DNA of 64,000 nt from an uncultured Prevotellaceae bacterium (GCA_902786565.1 CADACW010000006.1:21147-85146), one strand, 5' to 3'; shown: positions 8,846 through 17,440, counted from the stretch's first letter. A program made the numbers and translations. Notes: a model not told the origin generated them from the letters alone.

Positions 8846-9418
8846 ATGAGACACTATCTGTTAATTCTGTTGATCACGTTCTGCACTGGGTGCTTCGCAC
8901 AGAGTGCCGACAAGCTCTATGAAGAGGGCAAAAAACTTTATGACGCCGAGAACTATACAGCTGCCGTGCCCAAACTGCAAGCTGCTGCCGAGAAGGGGCA
9001 CAAGAAGGCTCAGTACCGTCTGGGCCGCTGCTACGACAAAGGCTATGGCGTGGACGAAAACGAGACCAAGGCCTATGAGTGGTATCTGAAGGCGGCCAAC
9101 CAAGGCTCGGCCAAGGCACAGTATCAGGTGGGCAAATGCCTGAAGAACGGCAGCGGCGTAGAGAAAGACCGCAAGAAGGCCGTGGAGTGGTTTGCCAAAG
9201 CTGCCAAGCAGGACAACGGCAATGCCCAGCTGGCCTTGGGCAAAGCCTACATGAAAGGCAAGGGCATTGCTGCCGATGCTGACAAGGCCAAGAGTTGGCT
9301 GAAGAAAGCCGTCAGCAATCCGAAGGACGGAAAGGAAATACTGGAAGAGCTGCGGAAAGAAAAAGCCGAGGGCGACGAGGATGCCATCAGAATCCTGGAG
9401 ATAGTAGGAAAGAAGTAA
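8846..9418 (+). CDS. Sel1-repeat (SLR) protein, exported
   Basis: 190-aa protein made almost entirely of Sel1-like/TPR helical repeats. At least three units are visible (A-E-K-G-H-K-K-A-Q-Y-R-L-G; A-N-Q-G-S-A-K-A-Q-Y-Q-V-G; A-K-Q-D-N-G-N-A-Q-L-A-L-G). The N-terminus is a signal peptide (about 1-20); the C-T-G-C context is an imperfect lipobox, so a soluble periplasmic protein and a lipoprotein are both possible. SLR proteins usually act as protein-interaction scaffolds. It begins 9 bp after the phosphatase stop, so co-transcription is likely. Confidence 0.88.
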   Translation: MRHYLLILLITFCTGCFAQSADKLYEEGKKLYDAENYTAAVPKLQAAAEKGHKKAQYRLGRCYDKGYGVDENETKAYEWYLKAANQGSAKAQYQVGKCLKNGSGVEKDRKKAVEWFAKAAKQDNGNAQLALGKAYMKGKGIAADADKAKSWLKKAVSNPKDGKEILEELRKEKAEGDEDAIRILEIVGKK

Positions 9419-9433
9419 TCAAACTTGACAGTT

Positions 9434-10165
9434 ATGACCATCAGAAGATTTATTTTGACATTTAGCTTGCTGCTGCCATTGGTGATGATGGCGGCACAGA
9501 AGCAGGACGTGTTCACCGCCCCTTCGGGCAAGACCGTCACAATCACCCACATCAAGCACGCCAGCGTACTGATAGAGTACGACGGGCTGAACATCTACGT
9601 TGACCCCGTAGGCAACCTTGAGCCGAAAACAGATTTCTCGACGATGCCAAAAGCCAACATTGTGCTAGTCACACACGAGCATCTGGACCACTTCGACAAT
9701 CTGGCCATCGCCCGGCTGGCCTCGCCCGCCACCGCCATCTATGCCAACAAGGCGGTCAATGGGATGCTGCACCGCGGACTGGTGATGAGCAATGGCGACA
9801 GCATCACCTACAACGCGCATATCAAGATATGGGCTGTGCCGGCCTACAATACCACCGTGGGCAGGGAGAAGTTCCATCCCAAGGGGCGTGACAATGGTTA
9901 TATCATCTCTTTCGACGGCCTGCGCATCTATTTGGCCGGCGACACGGAGGACATTCCCGAAATGGCAGAACTGAAAGACATCGACGTGGCCTTCCTGCCC
10001 TGTAACCAGCCCTACACCATGACCGTAGACCAGCTGGTGCAGGCTGCCAATACCATCAAGCCCAAGGTGCTCTTCCCCTATCACTTCGGAGAGACCCCCA
10101 TAAACCAAGTGCCTATGAAACTCATAGGCACTGGTATCGACGTAAGAATACGCGACTATAAGTAA
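9434..10165 (+). CDS. MBL-fold metal-dependent hydrolase (UlaG/UPF0173-like), exported
   Basis: 243-aa metallo-beta-lactamase-fold protein with a signal peptide (about 1-21). The metal-binding H-E-H-L-D-H is at 81-86, and a later Asp in L-A-G-D-T-E-D and a terminal His in F-P-Y-H-F-G-E-T supply the remaining ligands. The short lactonase-like form (Lactamase_B_3 type) resembles UlaG/YtkL; substrate unknown. ATG 9434 was preferred over a TTG nine bases upstream because it starts the signal peptide directly. It lies 15 bp after the Sel1 gene and ends convergent with the zinc-ribbon gene. Confidence 0.88.
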   Translation: MTIRRFILTFSLLLPLVMMAAQKQDVFTAPSGKTVTITHIKHASVLIEYDGLNIYVDPVGNLEPKTDFSTMPKANIVLVTHEHLDHFDNLAIARLASPATAIYANKAVNGMLHRGLVMSNGDSITYNAHIKIWAVPAYNTTVGREKFHPKGRDNGYIISFDGLRIYLAGDTEDIPEMAELKDIDVAFLPCNQPYTMTVDQLVQAANTIKPKVLFPYHFGETPINQVPMKLIGTGIDVRIRDYK

Positions 10166-10173
10166 GCAGAACA

Positions 10174-11043
10174 CTATGCCATATCGTTGGCATCGGTGGC
10201 CTTCTTCGACGTAGATGTCTTGCGGGCAGTCGACGAGGTGGCGCTTGTGCGCTTCCTCGTTTTCTTTTCCTCTGGCGTCACCGGCTTCTCCACCTTCATG
10301 CCGGCCAGTTCGGGGTCGATGAGGATGCGGCCGCAATATTCGCAGACAATGATTTTCTTGTGCATCTTGATGTCGAGCTGGCGCTGGGGCGGCACCTTGT
10401 TGAAGCAGCCACCGCAGGCATCGCGCTGCACGTAGACAATGCCCAGACCGTTGCGGGCGTTCTTCCTGATGCGTTTGAACGAGTTGAGCAGACGCGGCTC
10501 TATCTTGGCTTCGTAGTCGTAGACCTTGTCCTTCAGTCGCTCTTCCTCGGCACGTGTCTCCTCGATAATCTCGTCCAGTTCGCTCTTCTTCACCTCCAGG
10601 TCTTCACGACGCTCCACCAGCGTGGCCTTGCTGCTCTCCAGCTCGGCCTGCTTCTCGGCAATGCGCTTTTCGGCGTCGGCAATCTTCTTGTTGCAAAGTT
10701 CAATTTCCAGCGTCTGGTATTCAATCTCCTTCGACAGCGTGTCGTACTCACGGTTGTTGCGCACATCGTCCAGCTGCTGCTTGTAGCGCTCCACCGTGTT
10801 TTCCGACTCGATGATTTCGCCACGCTTCTGCGAGATGGCGCGTTCAAACTCGCCGATTTCTCCCTCTATGCGCTCGATGCGGGTGTTCAGGCCTTCTATT
10901 TCGGCCTCCAGATCTTCCACTTCCAGTGGCAGCTCGCCGCGCAGCGCTTTTTTCTCGTCAATGGCCGAAAGGGCCGTCTGCAGTTGGAACAGGGTTTTCA
11001 GTCTCTCTTCCACACTCAGGTCTGTGGGGTCTTTTTTTGCCAT
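10174..11043 (-). CDS. Coiled-coil protein with C4-type zinc ribbon (CT398-like)
   Basis: 289-aa cytoplasmic protein. Residues about 10-190 form a long antiparallel coiled coil rich in Glu, Lys and Arg. A C-terminal zinc ribbon has two Cys-x2-Cys pairs (C-G-G-C and C-E-Y-C). The last 40 residues are a Lys/Ser/Thr-rich tail. Chlamydia CT398 and its homologues have this layout and have been linked to sigma-54 and flagellar or secretion contacts, but the Bacteroidetes role is unclear. It lies 15 bp downstream of nif3, a pairing I recognise as recurrent in Bacteroidetes, so the two form an operon. Confidence 0.9.
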   Translation of the reverse strand: MAKKDPTDLSVEERLKTLFQLQTALSAIDEKKALRGELPLEVEDLEAEIEGLNTRIERIEGEIGEFERAISQKRGEIIESENTVERYKQQLDDVRNNREYDTLSKEIEYQTLEIELCNKKIADAEKRIAEKQAELESSKATLVERREDLEVKKSELDEIIEETRAEEERLKDKVYDYEAKIEPRLLNSFKRIRKNARNGLGIVYVQRDACGGCFNKVPPQRQLDIKMHKKIIVCEYCGRILIDPELAGMKVEKPVTPEEKKTRKRTSATSSTARKTSTSKKATDANDMA

Positions 11044-11058
11044 AATGTTTGATGTTTG

Positions 11059-11844
11059 TTAGATATATAATATTGGATTGGTCTTTGTTTCGGCTATGCA
11101 GCATCTTACGCCCGGGCAGTCTTTCTCGATGATGCGCCTGAACACCTCGCTGGTGTACTGCTCGCTTTCGTAGTGGCCGATGACGCATATCTGAATCTCC
11201 TGCTCATGACCGAAGTACTGGTGATAGTGCATTTCGCCTGTGATGAAGGCGTCGGCCCCCAAGGCAATAGCTTCGTCCAGCAGAAAGTCGCCGGCACCGC
11301 CGCAGAGCGCCACCTGCTGCACCGGCCTCTGCAGCAGTTCGTTGCAGTGGGCGCAGGCCACGCCAAACGTGTTTTTCACCAGTTCTACAAAGGTGCGGGC
11401 GTCGGTGGGGTGGGGCAGCCGGCCGGTCACGCCGCTACCGCAGTCAATGCCGCCCACCGTTTTGCGGGCGAAGAAATCCACCTCCGTCAGTCCGAGCCGC
11501 TCCGCCATCATCCAGTTCACACCGCCGGGGGCATTGTCCATGTTGGTGTGCATCGACACCACGCAGATGTCGTGCTTGATGGCCTGCCGCACCGTGCGCT
11601 GCACGTCGTTGGCGTCGGCCACCTGTTTCAGTCCGCGAAACAGCAGCGGATGGTGGCTCACCACCAGATTGCAGCCCAGTGCCACCGCCTCGTCGATGAT
11701 GGCGGGGGTGACGTCTAAACACAATAATGCCCCTGAAACCTCCGCCTCTGTCAATCCAATCTGCAGGCCAGCGTTATCCCAACTTTCCTGTAGCGGCAGG
11801 GGCGCGAACTGTTCAAGGGCGTTCAGCACTTGTTTTATTTTCAC
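11059..11844 (-). CDS. Nif3-like dinuclear metal centre protein (YbgI/DUF34)
   Basis: 261-aa NIF3 family protein; homologues form toroidal hexamers with a dinuclear metal site and may have GTP cyclohydrolase I type 2-like activity, but the physiological function is not settled. Metal-binding segments are V-V-S-H-H-P-L-L-F (two His), M-H-T-N-M-D-N-A and the C-terminal G-E-M-H-Y-H with a following Glu in H-Y-E-S-E. The start codon is GTG at 11844 (M-K-I-K-Q-V-L), the natural N-terminus for the family. A -7 box lies about 35 bp upstream. Confidence 0.92.
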   Translation of the reverse strand: MKIKQVLNALEQFAPLPLQESWDNAGLQIGLTEAEVSGALLCLDVTPAIIDEAVALGCNLVVSHHPLLFRGLKQVADANDVQRTVRQAIKHDICVVSMHTNMDNAPGGVNWMMAERLGLTEVDFFARKTVGGIDCGSGVTGRLPHPTDARTFVELVKNTFGVACAHCNELLQRPVQQVALCGGAGDFLLDEAIALGADAFITGEMHYHQYFGHEQEIQICVIGHYESEQYTSEVFRRIIEKDCPGVRCCIAETKTNPILYI

Positions 11845-11878
11845 GCTTCTTTGTCGTTATTTCCTCAGATAGAGACTG

Positions 11879-11886
11879 CAAAATTA
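11879..11886 (-). promoter_or_regulatory. -7 box for the nif3/zinc-ribbon operon
   Basis: The minus strand reads TAATTTTG about 35 bp upstream of the GTG start. No convincing -33 TTTG was found. Confidence 0.4.
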
Positions 11887-11985
11887 CGACTTTTCTTCTG
11901 AATCCCGTTACCATTCCCCTCTTTTTAACCCAACTTTAACATTTTGGGCAGGGGTGATGTTGGGCCAGAGATCCATTTTTGTTAT

Positions 11986-13077
11986 TCAAGATTTGGAACA
12001 ATTGCATTTTACATAGTGTACGTATTCCTTTGTAAAGTCGGCGGTGATGTGTCGAGATTCAGATTCCTTGTCAGCTTTGAAACGGTTGTACTTCTGCTCA
12101 AAGCAACCATATTCGCCCCGCTCCGACATCACCTCGCGTATATCATCAAACGACATCAACCCCTCGTTATTATAACTCAGAAAGATATAGCGTGCGTCAA
12201 CTGTTTCTATCAGATTTCTAAAAACCTCCTTCACTTTAGAGCGTGAACAATAGTCGGATTTTTGGTCGTCACATTTCCTCATTCCCGTTTTGCCTGTTAT
12301 CTCTGGGCAGTCATATCTGGCAATCGTCTCCAACAGATGGTAGTTGCCCGAATACTGACGATGATTATAAGGAGGATCCATATAGAGGATGTCTGTGTGC
12401 AGCCGCTTGGCCAACTCATTAGCATCCTCATTGAATACGTAGTGCTCCTGGTTGTTGTAAACCATTTCGGCTGGCTTCATCACCATCGACTTGGCGGCAG
12501 ACTTCTTGATCTTCTTCAAGAAAGCCCCATAGACAGAAGCTGTATTCGCTACTTTGTCAATGTTCTCTATCAGCGTTGCAAGCAGGAAGAAATACTCGTC
12601 CTCATTCACTTTCCCCTCTTTACGCCATTCCTCTATCTTCATCCGGATGGCATCGCACTTCCCGCCATTCTTGTCTGAGAAGTACAATCGAAAATCCTCA
12701 TTATCCCGATGATGTCCTTTACAATAGTTCTGGAAAATAAAACCCTCTACGGGCTCCAGCAAATCGAGCCATTCGCAGACTTTTGCGCCCTTCATCTCTT
12801 CGAAAAGTACGTCTTTTATGGCAGGTATTTCATCCTCCAAACCTTTAAACTTGAGAACGGTGTGATTGCCAATATAATGCCGATTCAGGACGTAACTATA
12901 ATATTGTAAATCATTGGCTGTGACTTGATATCCTTTTGACTTGAAAAATTTCCCCACTGCACCTGTTCCTGCAAATAAATCACAAAAAGATTTGACTTGA
13001 TTGTCTCCTGCCGTCACCTTGTCAACGCATTGCTCCAAAAAGGGCAAAAGCGTTTGCTTAGAACCTATATAATTCAT
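11986..13077 (-). CDS. D12-class (Dam-like) DNA adenine methyltransferase of an R-M-type operon
   Basis: 363-aa N6-adenine DNA methyltransferase with alpha-class (D12/Dam) motif order. N-terminal M-N-Y-I-G-S-K is motif X, F-A-G-T-G-A-V-G near residue 34 is the SAM-binding motif I, and D-P-P-Y-N-H-R-Q-Y is catalytic motif IV. The roughly 180 residues between them form the target-recognition region. It is the last gene of the four-gene minus-strand operon and starts 1 bp after the EVE/nuclease gene. The base composition is far more AT-rich than nif3 next door, consistent with horizontal acquisition. It would protect host DNA from the linked nuclease(s). Confidence 0.92.
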   Translation of the reverse strand: MNYIGSKQTLLPFLEQCVDKVTAGDNQVKSFCDLFAGTGAVGKFFKSKGYQVTANDLQYYSYVLNRHYIGNHTVLKFKGLEDEIPAIKDVLFEEMKGAKVCEWLDLLEPVEGFIFQNYCKGHHRDNEDFRLYFSDKNGGKCDAIRMKIEEWRKEGKVNEDEYFFLLATLIENIDKVANTASVYGAFLKKIKKSAAKSMVMKPAEMVYNNQEHYVFNEDANELAKRLHTDILYMDPPYNHRQYSGNYHLLETIARYDCPEITGKTGMRKCDDQKSDYCSRSKVKEVFRNLIETVDARYIFLSYNNEGLMSFDDIREVMSERGEYGCFEQKYNRFKADKESESRHITADFTKEYVHYVKCNCSKS

Positions 13078-13078
13078 T

Positions 13079-14239
13079 TCAATAAAAAAGAAGTTGAGTC
13101 GCTTGTACTTGATATTTAATCAGTTTTAGAGGTGAATAGTTAATGTGCCCCAAATACTGGCGGTCAAAAGTATTTTTTCCTGCTAAAATATGGGAGGGGA
13201 ATTTCGTTGACCCTGTACTGTCTAATGTTATAAGTACTGGGATTATCCTCGATGGGCGGTTCGGAATGTAATATTGAGTCAGCCAATCGATATATTTGTT
13301 CATCTGACTTATATGGCTAATGTCTATCGGGACGCATTTCAATTCTACTATATAGAGATTAGGTAGTTCTTCGCCATCAATTTTCGTTGATAAAACTATA
13401 TCCATTCTTTGCATTCCAACACCACAAGAAACTTCATTACCGATCCACTCTATTCTTTCGTTCTGGGTCAAAATAGAATTGTCCAGAGACAGACAAGTTC
13501 CTTTGCCAATATGATTTGTAATGAAAGACTGTAAATGAGTTTCATGGGCCTGTCTATTACGATATTTGAAAATAAGTCTTTTAGAGATGTCAAGTTGTAC
13601 ACAATTAGTAAAATCGTATTTTGAAGGAGTATGTGGTATAATCGAATTGGCAATATCATCATATGAATAGCCTCCTTTTGCAGAAACAAGTGGTAATCCT
13701 CGATTCTTGGCTATTATCAGATTGATCAATCTTTTTGATTCATAAAGAGTTATCATTGTGTTGCCACGATTACCTTTCAACTTTCTGTAAATCAAACTCC
13801 AAAGCATTTGACAGGGAGCAGGGATGCACCTAATATCATCAAGTGCCTCCCATTCAGATACACCTTTTGCATATACTTTGTCGGGTTCAATCAGTGCTCT
13901 GTATTGTAAGTCCTTTGTAAGTCCAGGATAATTATTTCCCTTATTATCAGTAAATGCGACATAACTAACCGTTGGATCCTTTTTCACCTTAAAAACACCA
14001 AAGAATCCTCCCTCATTATGAGATTGTTGTAGGTAGAAAATAACATTGTCACCTTCTCTCATTCTATTAAAGTCAGCAACTAATCCTGCAAGATTTCTCT
14101 CTGTTGAGGGATGTATATAAGAATAATTAGCTTTGTCATTATTAAAAATAAAAGGTTTTGATGTCCCTGTGCCAATGAACATATATTCAAGATGCTTCTT
14201 GAATGTGTTCTTATCCACTATCAACACGTGAGTTGTCAT
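13079..14239 (-). CDS. EVE-like domain fused to PD-(D/E)XK (NucS/DUF91-like) nuclease
   Basis: 386-aa protein, probable DNA endonuclease or modification sensor. Residues about 1-150 resemble a PUA/EVE-type fold (T-H-V-L-I-V-D start; M-R-E-G-D-N-V-I-F-Y-L; G-G-F-F-G-V-F-K-V). The C-terminal half has a PD-(D/E)XK core: M-D-I-V-L then I-V-E-L-K-C, with the catalytic Asp and the E-x-K pair, as in NucS-like nucleases. It sits between the HNH nuclease and the D12 methylase with 1-bp gaps on both sides. EVE domains in other systems read modified bases. It could be a second restriction nuclease, a modification-dependent enzyme or a specificity partner; sequence alone does not decide. Confidence 0.75.
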   Translation of the reverse strand: MTTHVLIVDKNTFKKHLEYMFIGTGTSKPFIFNNDKANYSYIHPSTERNLAGLVADFNRMREGDNVIFYLQQSHNEGGFFGVFKVKKDPTVSYVAFTDNKGNNYPGLTKDLQYRALIEPDKVYAKGVSEWEALDDIRCIPAPCQMLWSLIYRKLKGNRGNTMITLYESKRLINLIIAKNRGLPLVSAKGGYSYDDIANSIIPHTPSKYDFTNCVQLDISKRLIFKYRNRQAHETHLQSFITNHIGKGTCLSLDNSILTQNERIEWIGNEVSCGVGMQRMDIVLSTKIDGEELPNLYIVELKCVPIDISHISQMNKYIDWLTQYYIPNRPSRIIPVLITLDSTGSTKFPSHILAGKNTFDRQYLGHINYSPLKLIKYQVQATQLLFY

Positions 14240-14240
14240 A

Positions 14241-14930
14241 TTACTTGTCTTCTGGGTATAATTTCTTCATAATAAAATCTGTTGTGTGATCAGATGCCTC
14301 CTTACATAAGCGTTTTGCAGAAGATTTCCTGTATTCTACAGGGTCATACTGGTAACATCCAATACAACCCAAATCATCTGTGTAATTTTCATCACCCTCA
14401 TAGAAAGGATATGGGTTTCCTTTGATGTTTGTTGCGTCCCACCGCTTATCTGTCATCTTACAGTTCTTACATATTTGGCGTTTTATGTCGTTTGCTGCTT
14501 TACATAATGGCTGGAAATCATCAATCTTCTGAGTGGACATATCAGATACGCGCATATCGCCCTTACGCCCGTCCTTATGATCAACTTCTATAGTCGTGTT
14601 TTCAGAAGTACCTTTCACACCCAACATCACGCACCTTTGCTTTCTGATAGCATCTTGTATGTCTTTACGAATAGATTGGTTGAAATGTTCTTCATTATTA
14701 AAGCCCTCTAATTTGATTCCATCAATACCATTACCTGACGTAAGGTCCCTTCTCACCTTGACAATGTATTTCTTTCTTAAAGGAGAAGATTTACGTCCCC
14801 AACTAAAGCCGTTTCCTAACACTAAAGAGGAATATTTACCAACAAATTCTGTGACATATACCCATCTGCTAATGCCTTGGCTATTAGGACTAGCCAGTTC
14901 AAGAAACAAATCAATTTTGGACTTTTCCAT
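14241..14930 (-). CDS. HNH-type restriction endonuclease
   Basis: 229-aa protein with a beta-beta-alpha-metal nuclease core: I-E-V-D-H-K-D-G-R gives the first His, and L-C-K-A-A-N-D-I-K-R the Asn and following helix. Two Cys-x2-Cys knuckles (C-K-N-C and C-I-G-C) probably bind structural zinc, as in many type II HNH enzymes. The N-terminal 110 residues (G-R-K-S-S-P-L-R-K-K) are basic and probably recognise DNA. Its position between two methyltransferase genes makes a type II restriction role the best reading. The stop is 1 bp before the EVE/nuclease start and its start 2 bp after the upstream methylase stop. Confidence 0.85.
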   Translation of the reverse strand: MEKSKIDLFLELASPNSQGISRWVYVTEFVGKYSSLVLGNGFSWGRKSSPLRKKYIVKVRRDLTSGNGIDGIKLEGFNNEEHFNQSIRKDIQDAIRKQRCVMLGVKGTSENTTIEVDHKDGRKGDMRVSDMSTQKIDDFQPLCKAANDIKRQICKNCKMTDKRWDATNIKGNPYPFYEGDENYTDDLGCIGCYQYDPVEYRKSSAKRLCKEASDHTTDFIMKKLYPEDK

Positions 14931-14932
14931 AA

Positions 14933-15718
14933 TTAGAATTCTTTCTTAAATACAAATATATACTCGTGTTTGAAAAGGTAATAATCACTCTTCATTGCTC
15001 TATATTTCCAAATGTTTTGGGTTCCCAGTTTCCCTCGATTACCCTCAATGTTCTTCACAATGATACCTTTAAGTTTCACCCTGAAATTTTTCTTAATCAT
15101 ATACATCGTGTAGAATCCAAGAGGGATTACCTCGCTTTTCTTGTAGACATCTCCCATTACTATAGCGAAGTATTTTCCTTTTGTTAAATAAGGTAATGAG
15201 TTAGCAAAAGCGTTTTTTAACTTTATTAGAAATATATTAAGGTCGTTGATGTGTGACAAATCCCCATCTTTGTCCGTGAACTGAATAATGTCCATATAGG
15301 GAGGATGAGCAATTAAAAAGTCAACCTTATCTTTTTGGACATTTTTAAGTGATGTCTTCATACTCTCATCGAAGCAAGCAGTATCTGTTACGTCACAGTT
15401 ATTGATACAATAGTTGATTGTCGTCCCCACCATCTTCAAATTAACGTGGTTGATAATCTCATCATTGATGTCGAAACCTATATAATCCCTGTTTAGCGAT
15501 TCACACTCATAAAGCGTCGTACCGCTGCCTGTGAAGAGTTCTAACACCAATTCCTTTTCAGATGTATAGCGGCGAATCAGTTGATTGGGAATCTGCGGAA
15601 TAAAGTTTCCATGGTAGACATTTGCATGCTTACCGCTCTTGTCACGCTCATTTATCAGCCAAAGACTGTCTACGTTGAAATTGAGTTGTTTCCAGTTTTC
15701 ACTATTTACTTCTTCCAT
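14933..15718 (-). CDS. DNA amino-methyltransferase (N4-cytosine/N6-adenine class), first gene of R-M-type operon
   Basis: 261-aa methyltransferase. The SAM motif is E-L-F-T-G-S-G-T-T-L around residue 60, followed by R-D-Y-I-G-F-D-I-N, and the catalytic motif is H-P-P-Y-M-D near 136, replacing the usual D/N/S-P-P-Y/W with His-Pro-Pro-Tyr. Motif X-like sequence precedes motif I. A second amino-methyltransferase beside a D12 enzyme usually means an asymmetric recognition site with each strand modified by its own enzyme. Its promoter lies so close that the mRNA may be leaderless. AT-rich like the other three genes of the operon. Confidence 0.85.
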   Translation of the reverse strand: MEEVNSENWKQLNFNVDSLWLINERDKSGKHANVYHGNFIPQIPNQLIRRYTSEKELVLELFTGSGTTLYECESLNRDYIGFDINDEIINHVNLKMVGTTINYCINNCDVTDTACFDESMKTSLKNVQKDKVDFLIAHPPYMDIIQFTDKDGDLSHINDLNIFLIKLKNAFANSLPYLTKGKYFAIVMGDVYKKSEVIPLGFYTMYMIKKNFRVKLKGIIVKNIEGNRGKLGTQNIWKYRAMKSDYYLFKHEYIFVFKKEF

Positions 15719-15725
15719 CAGTTTG

Positions 15726-15757
15726 CAAAATTAGTACATTTTTGTGAAATAGCCAAA
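15726..15757 (-). promoter_or_regulatory. Promoter of the methyltransferase/nuclease operon, near-leaderless
   Basis: On the minus strand TTTG (15754-15757) and TAATTTTG (15726-15733) are 20 bp apart. The -7 box ends 7 bp before the ATG, so transcription would start at or within a few bases of the start codon. Confidence 0.6.
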
Positions 15758-15821
15758 TTTCTGAGGATAATTATTATAATAGTTATGGTCTTATAGATTT
15801 TAATAATGGTATCTTCAGCGT

Positions 15822-16532
15822 TTACAGCACCTCCATGATGTCTTGCAGGCGGTCGACGACGTAGGTGGGGGGTAGGGAACTCTCGCCGGGGGCAACGCGC
15901 CAGCGGTTGAAGAGCATGGCATCGAGGCCGGCACGGAGTGCACCGAGGATGTCGGTCTGCAGGTTGTCGCCAATCATAAGGGTGGTGGCGGGCTGGGCAG
16001 CGGCGTGTTGCAGGGCGTAGTCAAAGAAGGCTTTCGAGGGCTTGTTGGCGCCGGCATCCTCGCTGAGGATGATGGTGTCGAAGTGGTCGCGCAGGCCACA
16101 GGCCGCGAGTTTCTTGTACTGCACCTCATGGAATCCGTTGCTCGTCATGTGCATGCGGTAGCCCTTCGCCTTCAGATAGTCCATCAGCTCGTGCGCTCCT
16201 TCGATGACACCGGGCTTTTCGGAGCAGCGGTCCAGGAAGTAGTCGTTCATTTCGAGGCAGAGTTGCTCTGTCACCACCAAACCGCGCCCCAAGCTGAGTG
16301 GGCGGCGGAAACGCTCTACGATGAGGAAGTCGCGGGTGATTTCGCCCCTGGAATAGCGGCTCCACAGGTCGATGTTGGCGGCCCAGTAGGCATCGTAGAA
16401 CGCCTGCGGGTCGGTGAACCAGCGGTCGAGGCGGAAGTGGCCGAAGGTCTCGCTCAGGGCGATGACTGCGTTGCCGTAGGTGTCGTAGAGAGTGTCGTCG
16501 AAGTCGATGAAGAGGTCGGTGTAGCGTTTCAT
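15822..16532 (-). CDS. HAD-superfamily hydrolase, YjjG/noncanonical nucleotidase-like
   Basis: 236-aa haloacid dehalogenase-type phosphatase. Motif I is F-I-D-F-D-D-T-L-Y-D (Asp nucleophile near residue 10), motif II M-T-S-N-G-F, motif III the K in A-N-K-P-S-K, and motif IV M-I-G-D-N-L-Q-T-D. The YjjG subgroup removes phosphate from noncanonical pyrimidine nucleotides; that substrate is inferred from family only. Start ATG at 16532 overlaps the CDF transporter stop by 4 bp (ATGA), so the two genes are coupled. Confidence 0.9.
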   Translation of the reverse strand: MKRYTDLFIDFDDTLYDTYGNAVIALSETFGHFRLDRWFTDPQAFYDAYWAANIDLWSRYSRGEITRDFLIVERFRRPLSLGRGLVVTEQLCLEMNDYFLDRCSEKPGVIEGAHELMDYLKAKGYRMHMTSNGFHEVQYKKLAACGLRDHFDTIILSEDAGANKPSKAFFDYALQHAAAQPATTLMIGDNLQTDILGALRAGLDAMLFNRWRVAPGESSLPPTYVVDRLQDIMEVL

Positions 16533-17437
16533 GTCTCTTGGTTTCTTGGTTCCACGTGTACTGCCACATGGGTCTCGTTTCCGTAGTGCCTTCTCAGCAG
16601 TTCCTCCACCTCCGATGCCTTGTCGTGGGCCTGGCGCAGGCTGATGTCGCCGTCCATGAGGATGTGCAGCTCGATGGCATAGTGGTTGCCGATGCGGCGG
16701 GTGCGCAGGTCGTGGGGCATGGTCACTTCTGGCACCGAGGCCACGAGGCCCAGAATCTCGTCTTCTACGGCGTCGGGCAGCGACTTCTCCATCAGGTCGC
16801 CGATGCCGTTGCGAAGCAGGTCGATGGACACTTTGGCGATGAAGATGCCGACGATGATGGAGGCGACGGGGTCGAGCACGGCCCAGCGCGGCCCCAGGAA
16901 GATGGCACCGCCGATGCCCACGGCAGTGCCTATGGACGAGAGGGCGTCGCTGCGGTGGTGCCAGGCGTTGGCCTCGACGGCCTGCGAGTTCAGCTGGCGC
17001 GCCTTCAGCATGGAGTAGCGGAAGACGGACTCCTTGAGCACCACCGAGAGCAGGGCGGCCCACAGGGCCAGTTTGCCGGGTACGTGCAGCTGTTCGCCGC
17101 CGGCCCACGCCACAATCTTGGCGGCTCCGCTGTAGAGGATGCCCGCCGCCACAGCCAGCAGCGACAGGCCGATGAGCGTCATGGCCAGTGTCTCGAACTT
17201 GCCGTGGCCGTAGTCGTGCGACTTGTCCTTGGGCTTGCCGCTGATGCGGACGAAGAGCACGACGATGATGTCGGTGAGGAAGTCGGACAGCGAGTGGACA
17301 GCGTCGGCAATCATGGCCGCGCTCTGGCCGATGATGCCTGCTGCAAACTTGCAGAGCAGCAAGACGACGTTGACGGCCCCGCCGAGCAGCGTCACGTGGT
17401 AGATTTGCCGGTTTCTTTGTTTTGTGGTTTCTTCCAT
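16529..17437 (-). CDS. Cation diffusion facilitator (CDF) family transporter
   Basis: 302-aa inner-membrane divalent cation/proton antiporter, probably exporting Zn2+, Fe2+ or Mn2+. Six transmembrane helices are followed by a cytoplasmic ferredoxin-like domain. The metal site residues are visible as A-D-A-V-H-S-L-S-D-F in TM2 and A-N-A-W-H-H-R-S-D-A in TM5. The C-terminal domain contains H-D-L-R-T-R-R-I-G and the I-E-L-H-I-L metal-binding strand. Metal specificity cannot be fixed by eye. Four-base overlap with the HAD gene; 3 bp separate it from the upstream pseudo-phosphatase stop. Confidence 0.92.
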   Translation of the reverse strand: MEETTKQRNRQIYHVTLLGGAVNVVLLLCKFAAGIIGQSAAMIADAVHSLSDFLTDIIVVLFVRISGKPKDKSHDYGHGKFETLAMTLIGLSLLAVAAGILYSGAAKIVAWAGGEQLHVPGKLALWAALLSVVLKESVFRYSMLKARQLNSQAVEANAWHHRSDALSSIGTAVGIGGAIFLGPRWAVLDPVASIIVGIFIAKVSIDLLRNGIGDLMEKSLPDAVEDEILGLVASVPEVTMPHDLRTRRIGNHYAIELHILMDGDISLRQAHDKASEVEELLRRHYGNETHVAVHVEPRNQET

Positions 17438-17440
17438 TGG

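Noticed and set aside
12709-12909. Short plus-strand frame inside the D12 methylase
   Set aside because: Antisense shadow; the D12 gene is intact with clear motifs on the minus strand.
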